From: Ulota crispa
Lineage: Eukaryota; Streptophyta; Bryopsida; Orthotrichales; Orthotrichaceae
Assembly: GCA_963920765.1 (NCBI GenBank)
Contig: OY987245.1
Coordinates: 1,118,501-1,182,500 of the forward strand
Length of the DNA: 64,000 bases
Direction of reading: 5' to 3'
A program made the translations under genes and the position numbers. Below the pieces are notes generated by a model, which saw only the letters and a list, made by a program, of their open reading frames with translations, ran no database searches and was not told where the DNA came from. Shown piece by piece: positions 53,087 to 64,000 of the stretch (position 1 is the stretch's first letter; each line of letters begins with the position of its first letter).

Positions 53087-54558
53087 AAAAAGATTATTGT
53101 GGGGGCCAATTGCCTCATATGTAAAGGCCTTAAGACCAAGGAATCGGGCCAATTCAATAAAGTTAAGCCATCTTTACACTAGAGGTGAGAAGTTGTGACA
53201 AATATCTCTTATGGGCCATGGTTTGTTTTCAAAAAGCTAGCCCTTGGAGATAGTGGCTTCTTGTTGCAATATAAAGTGAGAATAGGCCACAATGTTTTTT
53301 TAAATGAATTAGTTTCTTTATTTTTTACTTTTTACTTTTTATTTTTTAACTTGAAACAATGACATGATGATAGACACCAACAAAATAGAATTAGGCAAAG
53401 GGGGACGTTGCTAAAATGTGCACAAATTCTAAACTTGAAGTTTGAAACAAACTCTTAAGTTTTTTGTTTGCATTATCAAGGTTTTTTATTCCAATTGCCT
53501 TCATTTATTTTCTTTTTATCAACCACAAAACAACTATATTATTTTTGCCTATTAATTAGTTCTTCCAGAAATCAAGTTCTATGCAAACAATATCTAGCAG
53601 GATAAATATTATGAGTTATAGATCATCAAGAATATCTTGCATAAAAGATGATAGAAAAAAAATCAACATATCAACATATGTAAGGCTTACATAAAGACTT
53701 CATGAGAAGCATAGAAGGAAAAAATGATTTGCAAATAGATACAAAATATACAGGCCTAGTGTTTTTATACACATAAGAACTAGTTTAGCAAGCTAAATAC
53801 CCCATGCCCCCCCATGCTCCCATGCTATGGCTTCTCTTGTGCCCCCCTAGCTTCTGGTGTAACAAATTCTATTGGAGAAAAAATAATATTTTATGATTTT
53901 TTTTAATGAAACTTGACATTGGCTCCAAGGCCAAGAATTGGCCTCCCACTTTGGGTGCACCCAATTCAGTGAGCTTGGGCCATGTCAGATCTTGTCTTTG
54001 TTGAATAAAATATTCATTCCACCAAATTGGCCTATACTTTAGGTGTAAAGGAGTTGGGGCTGATTTCAGCCTTTTGTCCAATCATAAGTGAGGATTCTTG
54101 ACCTCTGACATAGGAAATTGGCCTTGCCCCCATATGTAAAGCGGCCCTAATCTGTATAGGAAAGTTATGGTTTAGGGTTGTACAGAGCAAAAGCTGCTTC
54201 ACAATTCCCAAAGTACATAGTAGAATAACGCGGTTTGGTGAAAATACGCATGTCAGCATACAATATGTGTACTACTTTGTATTTCATGGCACCTAGTTGT
54301 TGGACAGGTTCAAGGGCAAAAACATAAGCTACAAGTAGTGTTTTTTTTTCACCTACCACATGCCGCATGCCCTGCCAAGAATGGAGTATTCTGAGAGGGA
54401 GAGACACACATTGGTTTAATTTATGATAGGGTGGCCTCATGAGGCCCAAAAAAAACAATGGCTACTAGAGTCTGTTTAGGATTTAGGCGAGGGAGGAAAG
54501 GAGTCATGGCAGACAGGATACGGTCTCGTAGCTCCAAAGCCCAAGGGTGGTTAAAGAG
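53087..54558. other. Intergenic, nothing recognised
   Basis: About 1.5 kb. A (TTTTTAC)n-like microrepeat lies at 53320-53345. No supported ORF. Confidence 0.35.
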
Positions 54559-54790
54559 TTAACCCCTGAGCATCACAAAAGCCCTTTGCGGTCGTATATA
54601 TGGCTGTATGTACAAACATATTTGAGCTGCTTTGAGGGCTTTCCAAAAAAAATTATGCACCCATCATCATACAACCCTTCAGTATGTATGGTTGCAACAC
54701 TTAATTTCTAGCTAATTCAAACTTCTGGATATTGGTTGCGACCGTATTTGGTACCGTAAGTCCAGAGCCCACGGGTCCTTTAGGGGTTAA
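54559..54790. mobile_element. Short TTAA-flanked MITE, copy 1
   Basis: 232 bp from TTAACCCCTGAGCATC to GGTCCTTTAGGGGTTAA. It shares its whole interior with 59299-59517 (AAGCCCTTTGCGGTCGTAT, GTATTTGGTACCGTAA). Confidence 0.85.
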
Positions 54791-55511
54791 GAACTTCTCA
54801 AGTTATAATTATGAGTGCATGAGCACGCAAAAGACATCTTCTACACACAACTTTACATTTGCAGTGATTTTGGACTTTGAAAAATCTTTGTAAATAAATG
54901 CTTGCAATTGAAACTTTGAAACTAATATTAGTATTTTTGGTTTCCTCTTGCTAGCTTGAAAATATTTTTTTCAATGTTCATTAATTGATTATCCTACTCT
55001 AAAATCCTTAGTTCCACACTTATGGGTGCTGCTGCCTTAATACTTCCAAAAATCCTAGTCAATCAATAATGCTCAAATGTGCAAATTTTGTGTCCATTCT
55101 TATTGCATTTTCCACATCTTGATTGTTAGTTCTTTTTTTCCAACAAGAAAAAACGATCAAGCTTGCTAATCAATAGTACAACAAGCATTGTTGTGGTTGT
55201 GTCCTTGTATGTAATTACTTTCAATTATGTATCTAGTTGTAATTGTTTTGTGATCCTGAACTCTTATTTGAAAATTCGATTGATTTATCTTCCTATAGTT
55301 GAGTCTACATTTGCATTCGCTCATTTATATTTGAGACAAATTGTTGAATCTTCTTTTTTTTAATCGATTGCAATTTGAGAATTTTTCATTTTTACAAAAA
55401 TAAAAAATTCTTTGATGTGTTTAGAGTTTTTGGGTTTTATTTTTCATCTTTTTGAAAGACATTTGTATCATGATTGTTTACTATGAGATTTTGACAACTC
55501 ACTTTTTGGTA
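54791..55511. other. AT-rich intergenic
   Basis: Partly repeated at about 56400-56600 (CACAACTTTACA, GTGATTTTGGACTTTGAAA, TTTCCTCTTGCTAG-like words). No gene. Confidence 0.35.
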
Positions 55512-56819
55512 TTAATCTCTAAAGGACCAAGGAGCCCAGTTTAGGCTTTCCGAATATTTGGGCTAGCATTTTCTGTGTGAATACTTGAGATTAGAGTATG
55601 AAAATAAGGGTGTATGTGTTCATATTGAAAAGTTTGCATTTCTTTCAAAAAATTTAGAATTGAATATTTTTTTAGTGAGAAATGGTACCATATGTGATTT
55701 AGGTGTTAGCACGGGCATCCCTAAAAAAATTAGAAACAAAGAGATTTAGAAGGGTATTGCCCACAAAGTGTTTAAAAGCACTTTATAGGGGCATGGTAAA
55801 TGGATAAAATTTGCAATCAACTCTCCTTAACAACGTAATAACTTCTATTTTAAATTTTTATTTTTAGAAAAAAACTCCTTTGGCAAGTACTCTACATGAT
55901 GTTCAAGGTTTACAGTTTACGGATTTTGTACATGAGATTATTGTAAGAATCTCTTCATTGAAGTTTTCTTAGAGTAATGACAAATTCTACAAAGTAGCTT
56001 CCACTTCAAAACAAATTCACTATGTTTTAAGCTTTGGATGATCATTAAATTTGTGCAGCACATAATATACTTCATGCTCTACAAGAAATTTGAATTGCAA
56101 AAGAAATTTATAAAGTGGGAGAAATCATTTGGGATGACCAAAATAAAAATTGACACTCTGAAGAAGCTTCAAAAAAAGTTTGATCCTACTTTGAGTGTTA
56201 AGGTATGTACACCCATAAGTGTCACTGTCCTCATGGGCGTCACCTGCCATGTCATGTATTAAAAAATACATAATCAAATGCTTACGGATGCCAAAGTGAT
56301 GGTTGTGGGTGAGGAGTGATGGTTATGGGTAACAAAGTGGTGGTTTTGGGTGACTAACATGGTAATTTTGAGTGCCTCATTTCACTATTTAAGAAACAAT
56401 AAGCATTGTTTTTAGCATCTCTTACTCACAACTATACAACTTTAGTGATTTTGAACTTTGAAACTTCTTTGTGAACAAATGCTTAGAATTGGAAGTTTGA
56501 AATTGATGCCGATACTTTTGATTTCCTCTTCCTAACTAGACAATATTATTTCAAAGTTCATCAATTAATTTCCAACTCCAAAATCCTTAGTTTGAGGCTT
56601 ATGTGTGTACATACTTTATTATCTAGTTTATTATCTAATGAAGTATGCCCATACAAAGTCTGAAATTTTGAGAGGTAGTACATAAGTAAGCAAAAAAATA
56701 GATCTTAAGATTGAAATATTGAAAAAAACTCAAAATTTTGATCCAGTAATCATTTTATAGAGAGAGGTCAGTTTCAAGCCATTTGAGCATGTAAATACAA
56801 AGGAATTTTGAGGGGTTAA
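55512..56819. mobile_element. Possible TTAA-flanked element
   Basis: The left end TTAATCTCTAAAGGACCAAGG is a good match to the family. The right end TTGAGGGGTTAA at 56816 is weaker. The interior includes the repeat shared with 54791-55511. Treat the borders as tentative. Confidence 0.35.
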
Positions 56820-57421
56820 AAAGCTAGTTTTGAAATACAACTCACTTGTACTACAAATGGAACTCGTGATGGAACTATTGGAGGGCTATGTACAAAAATG
56901 CTAGAAAGCTAATGTAATAATCAAACAACACATGGATGAATGAAACATCCAAAATTTGCATGCATAGGAACGATTTATATTCATTTATTGTTTAAAACTT
57001 TCATGCATGGTTATGAGACATTTCACACCTTGTTGTGTATGTGAATGCCTTTTGAGCATCTCTTGCAGCACATTAGAACATTCCTTTGCGTTCAATTCGT
57101 AATGGCTTCTTTGATTCAAGTCCCCAACAGCACTTGACATGTCCTTGTGCAGGTCGTGGGGCCTTCAGATTGAGACGCATACCCCTCAAATTTCAACTTT
57201 CTCCAGGCCCCTTTGCGGTCTTTGGCAAGCACTTTTCACTCACAATCCCACTCCATAGCTAAGTGTACCTATGCGATTTGTTATAACGCAAGTGCAGGTC
57301 CGGAAGGTTTCAAGGCTACAGTAGAACTTCAAACCTCGTTGTGAAGGTTCGCGTCATTCTCCCTGTGAAATCTCATTTATCCAAGTGTTAAAAAGCATGT
57401 TGCATGAGATGCCCTTAGGGG
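56820..57421. other. Spacer
   Basis: No gene. It ends in GCCCTTAGGGG directly before the TTAA at 57422, so the end of another TTAA element may abut here. Confidence 0.35.
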
Positions 57422-58345
57422 TTAACCCATAAAGGCCCAAGTGTCCCCTTAGGGGATGAATGGATTTGAGGCATGCACTTATGCATAACTAGTTTGCGAG
57501 ATTTTTTTGAAACTTTTATTGGAGATGGGGAATTCCAAGACCTACGTAAACATCTAATTTTTTCTTCATTCCGACATTTGATGAAGAGGTTATCAAGAAC
57601 TTCTTGAAACTAGGCGAGAAGGGGTAGTTTGGGCAGGCCCTCTTCTTTGTAAGTGGGTGTTGACTCCAAAGAAGGTCAGCCCTTGCGGGCACAAGGTGTC
57701 GACACTTGGGCAAAGGCGAGTGGATGGAAGGTGCCCATCTTGGGGGATTTCCAAAACTCCATTCTTTTTGCCCCTTGTTTCATTTGATGCTTTGATTTTT
57801 TGAACGGTTTGAGTATTTGTTTTTTGATTAATTTTTTTCCCATGTTGTGGTAAGCTAAGATTCCTTTGTTTTTGCTATTTTGATCAATGTGATCTGAATT
57901 TTTGAACTTTACACAAATCCGCCAATTTTGCCTAGTGTATTTGCAAATTTCATGACCTTCCAGCATTCAAAAATTTTATGAAATATGTTGTACACTTTTG
58001 ATTCATTTGAAAATTCTCTCACATATACCTAACTTGGTTTTCTACATGGAAAAAATAAACCTCAACTTTGTGTAGAACAATTTTTTTGCTATAAGAGTGG
58101 TCAAAGGCTTCTGAAGTTTTTGGGTAGCACGGGAAAAGCTTTTGTCACTTTAGGTGTCAATATCTCACTCCTCTGCATCTAAAATGAGCTGATTTTTCCC
58201 CAAAAGCACCTCCCATAGTCTAGGGCAATATCCTTTGGTTGGATTTTAGAATAAAACAAAAAAATATATTTTTCTACTCATTCTTCAAGAAGTGACAGTT
58301 TTCAGTGACTTTCATAAAAGTAGGGCTTGGGCCTTTACGGGTTAA
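57422..58345 (+). mobile_element. TTAA-flanked element
   Basis: 924 bp from TTAACCCATAAAGGCCC to GGCCTTTACGGGTTAA, same orientation as 36039 but more diverged, with an unrelated insertion in the middle (about 57600-57960). Subterminal GTCCCCTTAGGGGAT hairpin at the left. Confidence 0.75.
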
Positions 58346-59298
58346 TGAAGTCTTCAAACCTATATGGTCGAGAAGTTCAAGAATTTAGATTTGTGTCTTT
58401 AAACTACGATTTATGGTTCAATTGTATGCAGTAAGTGTAATCTTTTTTTTTTTTTGACTTCAAAATCTAAATTTCAATTTGGAAGCCATGTATAAAAAAA
58501 TTGAATAAAACATACACACAAGTGTATATACATGCACACTTATATGTATAGACATAGATGTGTATGTGTGTGCATATGTGTATTTCTAAATAAGTATGAA
58601 TGATTAGATGATTTTAGAGTCACTCTGTCACGCAATGCTTGCTTAGAAACTTTTAGTGCAATAAACGGATGGAAATTTATTTTGGTTGAGAAAAAACAAA
58701 TAGTTGGTAAACTCCCAATTAAATTATTTTATCCAAACATAAACGAAACTTCAGTTTGAAAAAAAATCCCCCATGTGCCCAAATTATAATTACATGGGTG
58801 CATAAGTCACCTTCGTCATGAACACACATCTCATACGTTCTTTGCTCAATAGTAAGAATGTGCCCAATTTATATTACTGGCATGCTTACGATTTGGAAAA
58901 GTGATCAGTGAATTACTTTTTTTCTAAAATCAATAATTGCATTATTTGTATCCAAAAAAGAAAGATTTGTTCATCATTATCCCGTTTACCCTTGAAAATG
59001 ACATGGACTTTTTACTTTGTTATTATAATTAATCACTTGTATTTGGAAATAGCATTGTTAGTAACAATGTCTAACAATAAATCTTGCAGAAAACAAATGC
59101 AGTCTTCATTTTGTTTTGAAAAAAACTCTTTAAACCTTTATATCTGTAAATAAATATAGCAAAGAGTGGTATAAATGGACTTCATTCTTGTAGGTATATA
59201 TGCATGACTAGAAGTTGAAATTATCACAAACAACTATTTCAATTACCTGCGGTAAAACTCAAATCCACAATATGATGCTTGTAAAACATGTATTTTAA
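58346..59298. other. AT-rich intergenic
   Basis: A degenerate (TG/CA/TA) microsatellite lies at about 58500-58585. No supported ORF. Confidence 0.4.
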
Positions 59299-59517
59299 TT
59301 AACCCCTGAATGTCACAAAAGCCCTTTGCGGCCATATGTATAGACATATTTGAGCTGTTTTGAGGGCTTTCCAAATTTTTTATGCACCGACCATCATACA
59401 TCCCTTCAATATGTATGATTGTAACACTTAACTTCCAATTGATTCAAACTTCTGAATATTGGTTGCGACTGTATTTGGTACCGTAATTCCAGAGTCCAAG
59501 GGCTCTTCAAGGGTTAA
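59299..59517. mobile_element. Short TTAA-flanked MITE, copy 2
   Basis: 219 bp from TTAACCCCTGAATGTC to GGCTCTTCAAGGGTTAA; same interior as 54559-54790. Its right TTAA (59514-59517) is also the left TTAA of the next element. Confidence 0.82.
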
Positions 59518-61313
59518 CCCCTAAAGGACCCATGCCAGCTGCTTTTTTTTTGGCAACATAGCAATTTTGGGCAGGTACATATAATTGGAGATGTTAATAT
59601 TTCAGGCTGAAATTTTAACAAAAGGTGCAAACAAGGAATACCTTTCATATGCGCTATATTTCATGTCATTTGGAATTATGTGTAAAAAGTTATGGCTTGA
59701 TTTATAGCTTTTTCCCTAGCTAGGCAATCGAAATAGCTTTAAAAAATCATTTTTTAAGAATGAAAATTTTGAGATTGGATTTTGTAGATTTACCTGTATG
59801 TTGAATGGCTTAAATCAATCCATTTTGCTTAATGAGATGAAAGTTGTGAAGAGTTTTAGTTTGTGGGTAGTTTTGGAATCTATCCTCTAAAAATACTTTG
59901 AAGTTAGTATATTTAACTCAATTATCATTATTGTGGGAAAAAATAAAATGAAAGGATATAGATTTTATATTACAACATTACAACCATTGGGATTGGCATT
60001 TTTCATTTCCATAATTAAATGCTTAACAATTTAGTGATTTGAATCATTCTCTAATTCTTTTTACTTACTATTTTTTACCCATGTGTTGTACAATTCCAAA
60101 TGATTTGAAAATTTTCAAGTGTGTACTTAACTGGCTTTGAAGAACAAATCCAAAAAATCACAACCATTTTGGAAAAAACTTCATACAAATATGACCATGT
60201 AAAGAATGTTTGTTTTTTCGGTTTGATTTGGAGAGACCTCTAAATTTTTTGGAAGCTAGCTAGTATTTGATGGGATGTATCTAAATTAGTCAATGTCAAA
60301 ACCCAAATTTTATTATGTTTTCATAACAATAGTTTCGATTCCCTTCAAATCGTAAGAAAGGTATGGTAAAATTTATTGTCTATTAACCCCTAAAGTCCTA
60401 AGCTAAGTTTTCCATCAAAACCGCTCCAAAATTGCCATCTCTAGTACAAGTACCAAATTTTAGAAAAAAAAAATTGTTGACACATTTAGTTGTAAGATCT
60501 TTTACTACAATAGTATCAAAATATGTGAAAAAAAATTAGAAAATTTCACTATGTAGATTGTAAGATACTTGAGTTTGAATTGACTAAAAGCCTTTTGTTG
60601 TCCCTGCAAAAATCTAGGCATCTGAACTTTACAAGGTCAGATTTGTATGAAGTTTTTGCCAAAATGGTTGTGATTTTTTGGATTTGTTCTTCAAAGCCAG
60701 TTAAGTACACACTTGAAAATTTTCAAATCATTTGGAATTGTACAACACATGGGTAAAAAATAGTAAGTAAAAAGAATTAGAGAATGATTCAAATCACTAA
60801 ATTGTTAAGCATTTAATTATGGAAATGAAAAATGCCAATCCCAATGGTTGTAATGTTGTAATATAAAATCTATATCCTTTCATTTTATTTTTTCCCACAA
60901 TAATGATAATTGAGTTAAATATACTAACTTCAAAGTATTTTTAGAGGATAGATTCCAAAACTACCCACAAACTAAAACTCTTCACAACTTTCATCTCATT
61001 GATCAAGATTGAATGATTCAGAGCTTCCTATGTTTATAAAAGAATCTAAAGAACCAATTCCAAAATATTATTTTTAATAAATACAATTTTTAAAGAATTT
61101 ATTTGTCTACCTGAAGAGCAAAGAAAACTACATATTATCCAATAACCTTTGAACCATGAAGTCAAATGTTATGAAAACGATTGGGCCTTAAAGCTACTCC
61201 TTGGACACATCATTTGTGAAAATTTCAAAGAAAAAAATAGAAAGCCCATTAGTAGTGAGCTGCCCAAAATTGCTATGTTGCCAAAAAAGGATTTTCAAGA
61301 ATTTAGGGGTTAA
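59514..61313. mobile_element. Fold-back of two TTAA-family units
   Basis: 1.8 kb, TTAACCCCTAAAGGACCC at the left and TTTAGGGGTTAA at the right. An internal TTAACCCCTAAAGTCC at 60383 marks the start of a complete reverse-oriented unit (60383-61313, like 45515-46431). The left half is a forward unit without its right end. Arms 59832-60190 and 60641-60999 are inverted copies of 359 bp with one mismatch seen by eye, while the outer parts are clearly diverged. Confidence 0.85.
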
Positions 61314-63179
61314 AAGACCAAACTTAATTACTAGATTGTTGCCGTGTGCATTGCAGATGCATTTAGCCTAAATGAGGTACTTCCGCATATATCAATAGTC
61401 CGGCATCAGGCATAACCTGCAGGTAGTGGATGTGGCACCGCTCCACCAATTGTAGATGGATTGCAACATACCCTTAGAGCACCTCTACTAGACTAGGTAG
61501 ATTTAGGCTTCAGTGAGCTAGTTGTCAAGGCTAGGGAGGCGGTTTAGGCCGGGCTTGCGCCCCAATTTCCCAACGGTGCTACACGGGCTAGCAGGTTCTT
61601 GGGCCCCTATTTCTAGAAAAGCATTGCTTTAATGCTTGTGATTAGGAGTAGCATGACTAAGTTAGGGTTGGGGGCCCGAGACAAGAATCAAGGACATGAA
61701 TTAGTTTGCACTTTGTTAGATGGATCGGGATTTCAGCTCGCCAAAAAAACTAAGAAGCTCGGGAGTTCCTTGTCCCCAAAGCTTTGCTTAGCAAGGCTAG
61801 TGAGTTGCTTCAACGGGGCAAGGCACTGGTGGAGATTTGATGTTGCAAAAGTGCCATTCGGCCTCGCCACCCCCCCCCCCTGGCTGGAGTCAGTTGGTAG
61901 AGATCCTCTTAGGATATGTTTGCACTTGGTGTTAAGAGTGGTAGTAGCAAAGGAAAATTAGATGCATTTGGACACACCTTTAGACTCCATTCATATTGCT
62001 AATACCTCTCCTAACACCAAGTGTGAAATACCCTTAAGGCTAATTCAGAGTGGGAAGTGGAGAAGATTTCATAGCATGTTATTGGCTAGTTGGAGGGTTT
62101 TGTTTGCTGGAGCTTTCAAATTGAAGCAGACAGCCGGTCAATGGAAATGCCATATCATTGCCTTTTTCCACCAAACTTAGAGAGAAGCTCACTTGCAGCG
62201 ATCAAGATTTAGGGTCACCTCCCAAGGTGACCCTAAATCTTGGTCAACGGACAAAACACTCCTTATCAGTTCATGTGAGGTAATGACAAAATCATGTCAA
62301 CTAAGAATAAGGAAGGAAGAAAAATGCTCCTCCACTGTATGTTTGGTGCCCGGTGTACAAACATGCACCTGACGGACAAATCCATGATGACATGACAATT
62401 ACCCTCCAAACTCAACTGGATGAAGCACCGGACAAGGGCTTGTGTCCGGTGGCTCCGGACGTCTTGGTCTGAATCGGCCAAACTCTCCAGCATTCCAGCA
62501 CTACAGCTACCCATCGGCAACGCGCATCGGCACAGTGTTTTTCACCCGTAAACTGCGCAAGGAGGCAGGAAAATGAGCGAGAGTGCCATGTCATGCCCTG
62601 CCCTGCCAGCGCAAGGCCAGCCAGTTACATGAAGGGGGTTACTTACCGTCGGAGATAAACAACTGTTTGTTGAAATCGTCGCAATCATGTTTGTGTCGTT
62701 GTTTCTGTTTCGGTACATTTGCCCGTTCATGCCCGACTGGACAGCCCTCACAGCCGGCGGGGCTGGTGGACCTGTGGAGACCTTGCCCAGGCTTGCCGCT
62801 GTCGTGCCCTTGCCAGCCAGCCAGCCAGTCAGCAAGGTGCATTTCATCGTCGTTTCTCAAAGTCTTCGTTGTTTCGACAGGTCCGATGCTGTTTCTCTGT
62901 TGCTTCTCCGTAGCTGCACGTGGTCGTGTTTGTCAAAGTCTTCGGTTGCTGGTCCTTCGTCGATGTTTTGGGGAGATTGAATGACAACGATCTCTTCTTT
63001 CTTTTTCTCTAACTTGAGTTGAGGGATGAGGGATCTCAAGATTCTCAACCCCCCCCCCCCCCCCCTTCCCCCTGCTACGCTAATGGAATAGGTTCGGTGC
63101 ACCTACCTCAGATACTGACGTGGCTGTGACAAAGAATATGGTGGCATGAGAATCAGGATGAAAAAGGGGATTTCTTTAG
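61314..63179. other. Intergenic, no supported gene
   Basis: Less AT-rich than the neighbouring repeats. It contains an inverted pair at 61923-61938 / 62005-62020, the short perfect hairpin at 62203-62242, a (CCAG)n run at 62812-62830 and a C run at 63049-63065. ORFs overlap on both strands without family features; I take them as chance. Confidence 0.35.
62203..62242. repeat. Perfect 18-bp hairpin
   Basis: CAAGATTTAGGGTCACCT and its exact inverse are separated by four bases (CCCA). Possible transposon junction or RNA hairpin. Confidence 0.9.
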
Positions 63180-63892
63180 GGTATTGATATGTGCACACCC
63201 GGGGGTTTGGTATAAGGTAGGAAGGGTTTTTAACATGATGACTATTAATGAACATTTAGCTAATTATACGATCCTGTCAGCAACACACAAAAATAATGAG
63301 TTTGCACTTCTGAATGTATTATTTGGATACTATGAGAATAAGTTGTGAATTTTTAAAGAGCGGATTGTCATTGTACTCATAACCAACACTAAGGTTTCAT
63401 GTTCACATGTTATACATTCTTGTAATTACATCTTTTTACTTCTATAGATTTTTCAAGATTTCAGAAGTGACAGTTATGGGAACACAAACGCTTATGGGTG
63501 TTCCTACCTTATGCACACCCCTCGCTGGGTAGATTCAAGATTTTTACCATCAAAAAGTTGAATTTGAAAATTTCGAATTCAAATTTGGATTTAGAGACCT
63601 TCATCTAGTCTACAATCAAAAAGGTAGTTAGAATTGAACAACACCCAATGAAAAAGCTTATGTAGGGTGCAAACTATTACTTTTACTTTTATTTGTAAAA
63701 AAAGGTAAGCTTATTCATTAGGTGTCGTTCAATAGTAATTTCCTTTATGGTTATATATTAAATAAATGTCTCTTAGTCCAAGTCTGAATTTGAAATTTTC
63801 AAATTCAACTTTTTGTTGGTAAAAATCTAAAATTTACCCCTCGTGGGGGGGGGTGCATATATCAAACCCCAAGTGTGCACATATCAATTTCC
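63180..63892. repeat. Large imperfect palindrome
   Basis: Outer ends GGTATTGATATGTGCACACC and, inverted, GGAAATTGATATGTGCACAC. Inner inverted blocks include TACCATCAAAAAGTTGAATT / AATTCAACTTTTTGTTGGTA and CACCCAATGAAAAAGCTTA / TAAGCTTATTCATTAGGTG. Fold-back MITE-like; target duplication not clear. Non-coding. Confidence 0.65.
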
Positions 63893-64000
63893 TTTAAAAA
63901 AATGGGAATTGATATTTGTACCACACCAAGGCTTTTTTTGGCTTTTTGGTGCTAGATTGCACCCAAAAAACATCTGGCTAAGAAATGTAAAAGAATATGC

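Noticed and set aside
61632..62180. ORFs of 109 and 72 codons on the + strand
   Set aside because: No domain, no splice-site context and lying beside inverted-repeat fragments; taken as chance frames.
62583..63102. Several overlapping ORFs on both strands
   Set aside because: They overlap each other in GC-richer, low-complexity DNA (CCAG and C runs) and have no family signature.

Overview
This window is nuclear DNA of a streptophyte (green plant lineage). The evidence is GT-AG introns, a chromodomain Ty3/Gypsy retrotransposon, an En/Spm (CACTA)-like transposon with plant-type accessory proteins, a leucine-rich-repeat receptor kinase of the plant LRR-VIII-1 type, and an LRR-extensin (LRX) protein. 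The gene density is very low: two convincing genes in 64 kb, both buried in AT-rich repeats. The C-type lectin module in the LRX protein, together with TTAA-flanked elements, is unlike a typical flowering plant and suggests a charophyte alga, bryophyte or other early-diverging lineage. The species cannot be named from the sequence alone.

Layout. 1-7290: a small open reading frame split by a complete but decayed chromovirus (365-6517, two 224-bp LTRs), followed by a weak exon-like ORF. 7292-16183: an 8.9-kb CACTA-like DNA transposon with long palindromic arms that carry minisatellites, and decayed coding exons between them. 16187-23876: TTAA-flanked elements (one nested inside another), a Stowaway-like MITE and unremarkable AT-rich DNA. 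23877-33061 (+): a 22-exon LRR receptor kinase of 815 residues whose introns hold several MITEs. 33062-41205: repeats and the downstream flanks of the two convergent genes. 41206-44240 (-): a two-exon gene for a 700-residue secreted protein with LRX-type LRRs, an extensin-like Pro-rich region, a C-type lectin domain and an EGF-like tail. 44241-64000: mostly TTAA-flanked non-autonomous elements, hairpin MITEs and a large fold-back structure, with no convincing gene.

Both real genes act at the cell surface or wall. The kinase has an ectodomain of LRRs followed by two closely spaced cysteine pairs like those described for the peroxide sensor HPCA1, and an intact RD-type kinase. The LRX-lectin protein keeps the LRR module that in land plants binds wall-integrity peptides, but joins it through an extensin rod to an apparently calcium- and sugar-binding lectin domain. 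This fusion is the most unusual biology in the window. The second theme is a family of elements that all begin TTAA-CCCC and end GGGG-TTAA, with nested copies, matching empty sites and a fold-back whose 359-bp arms differ by one base.
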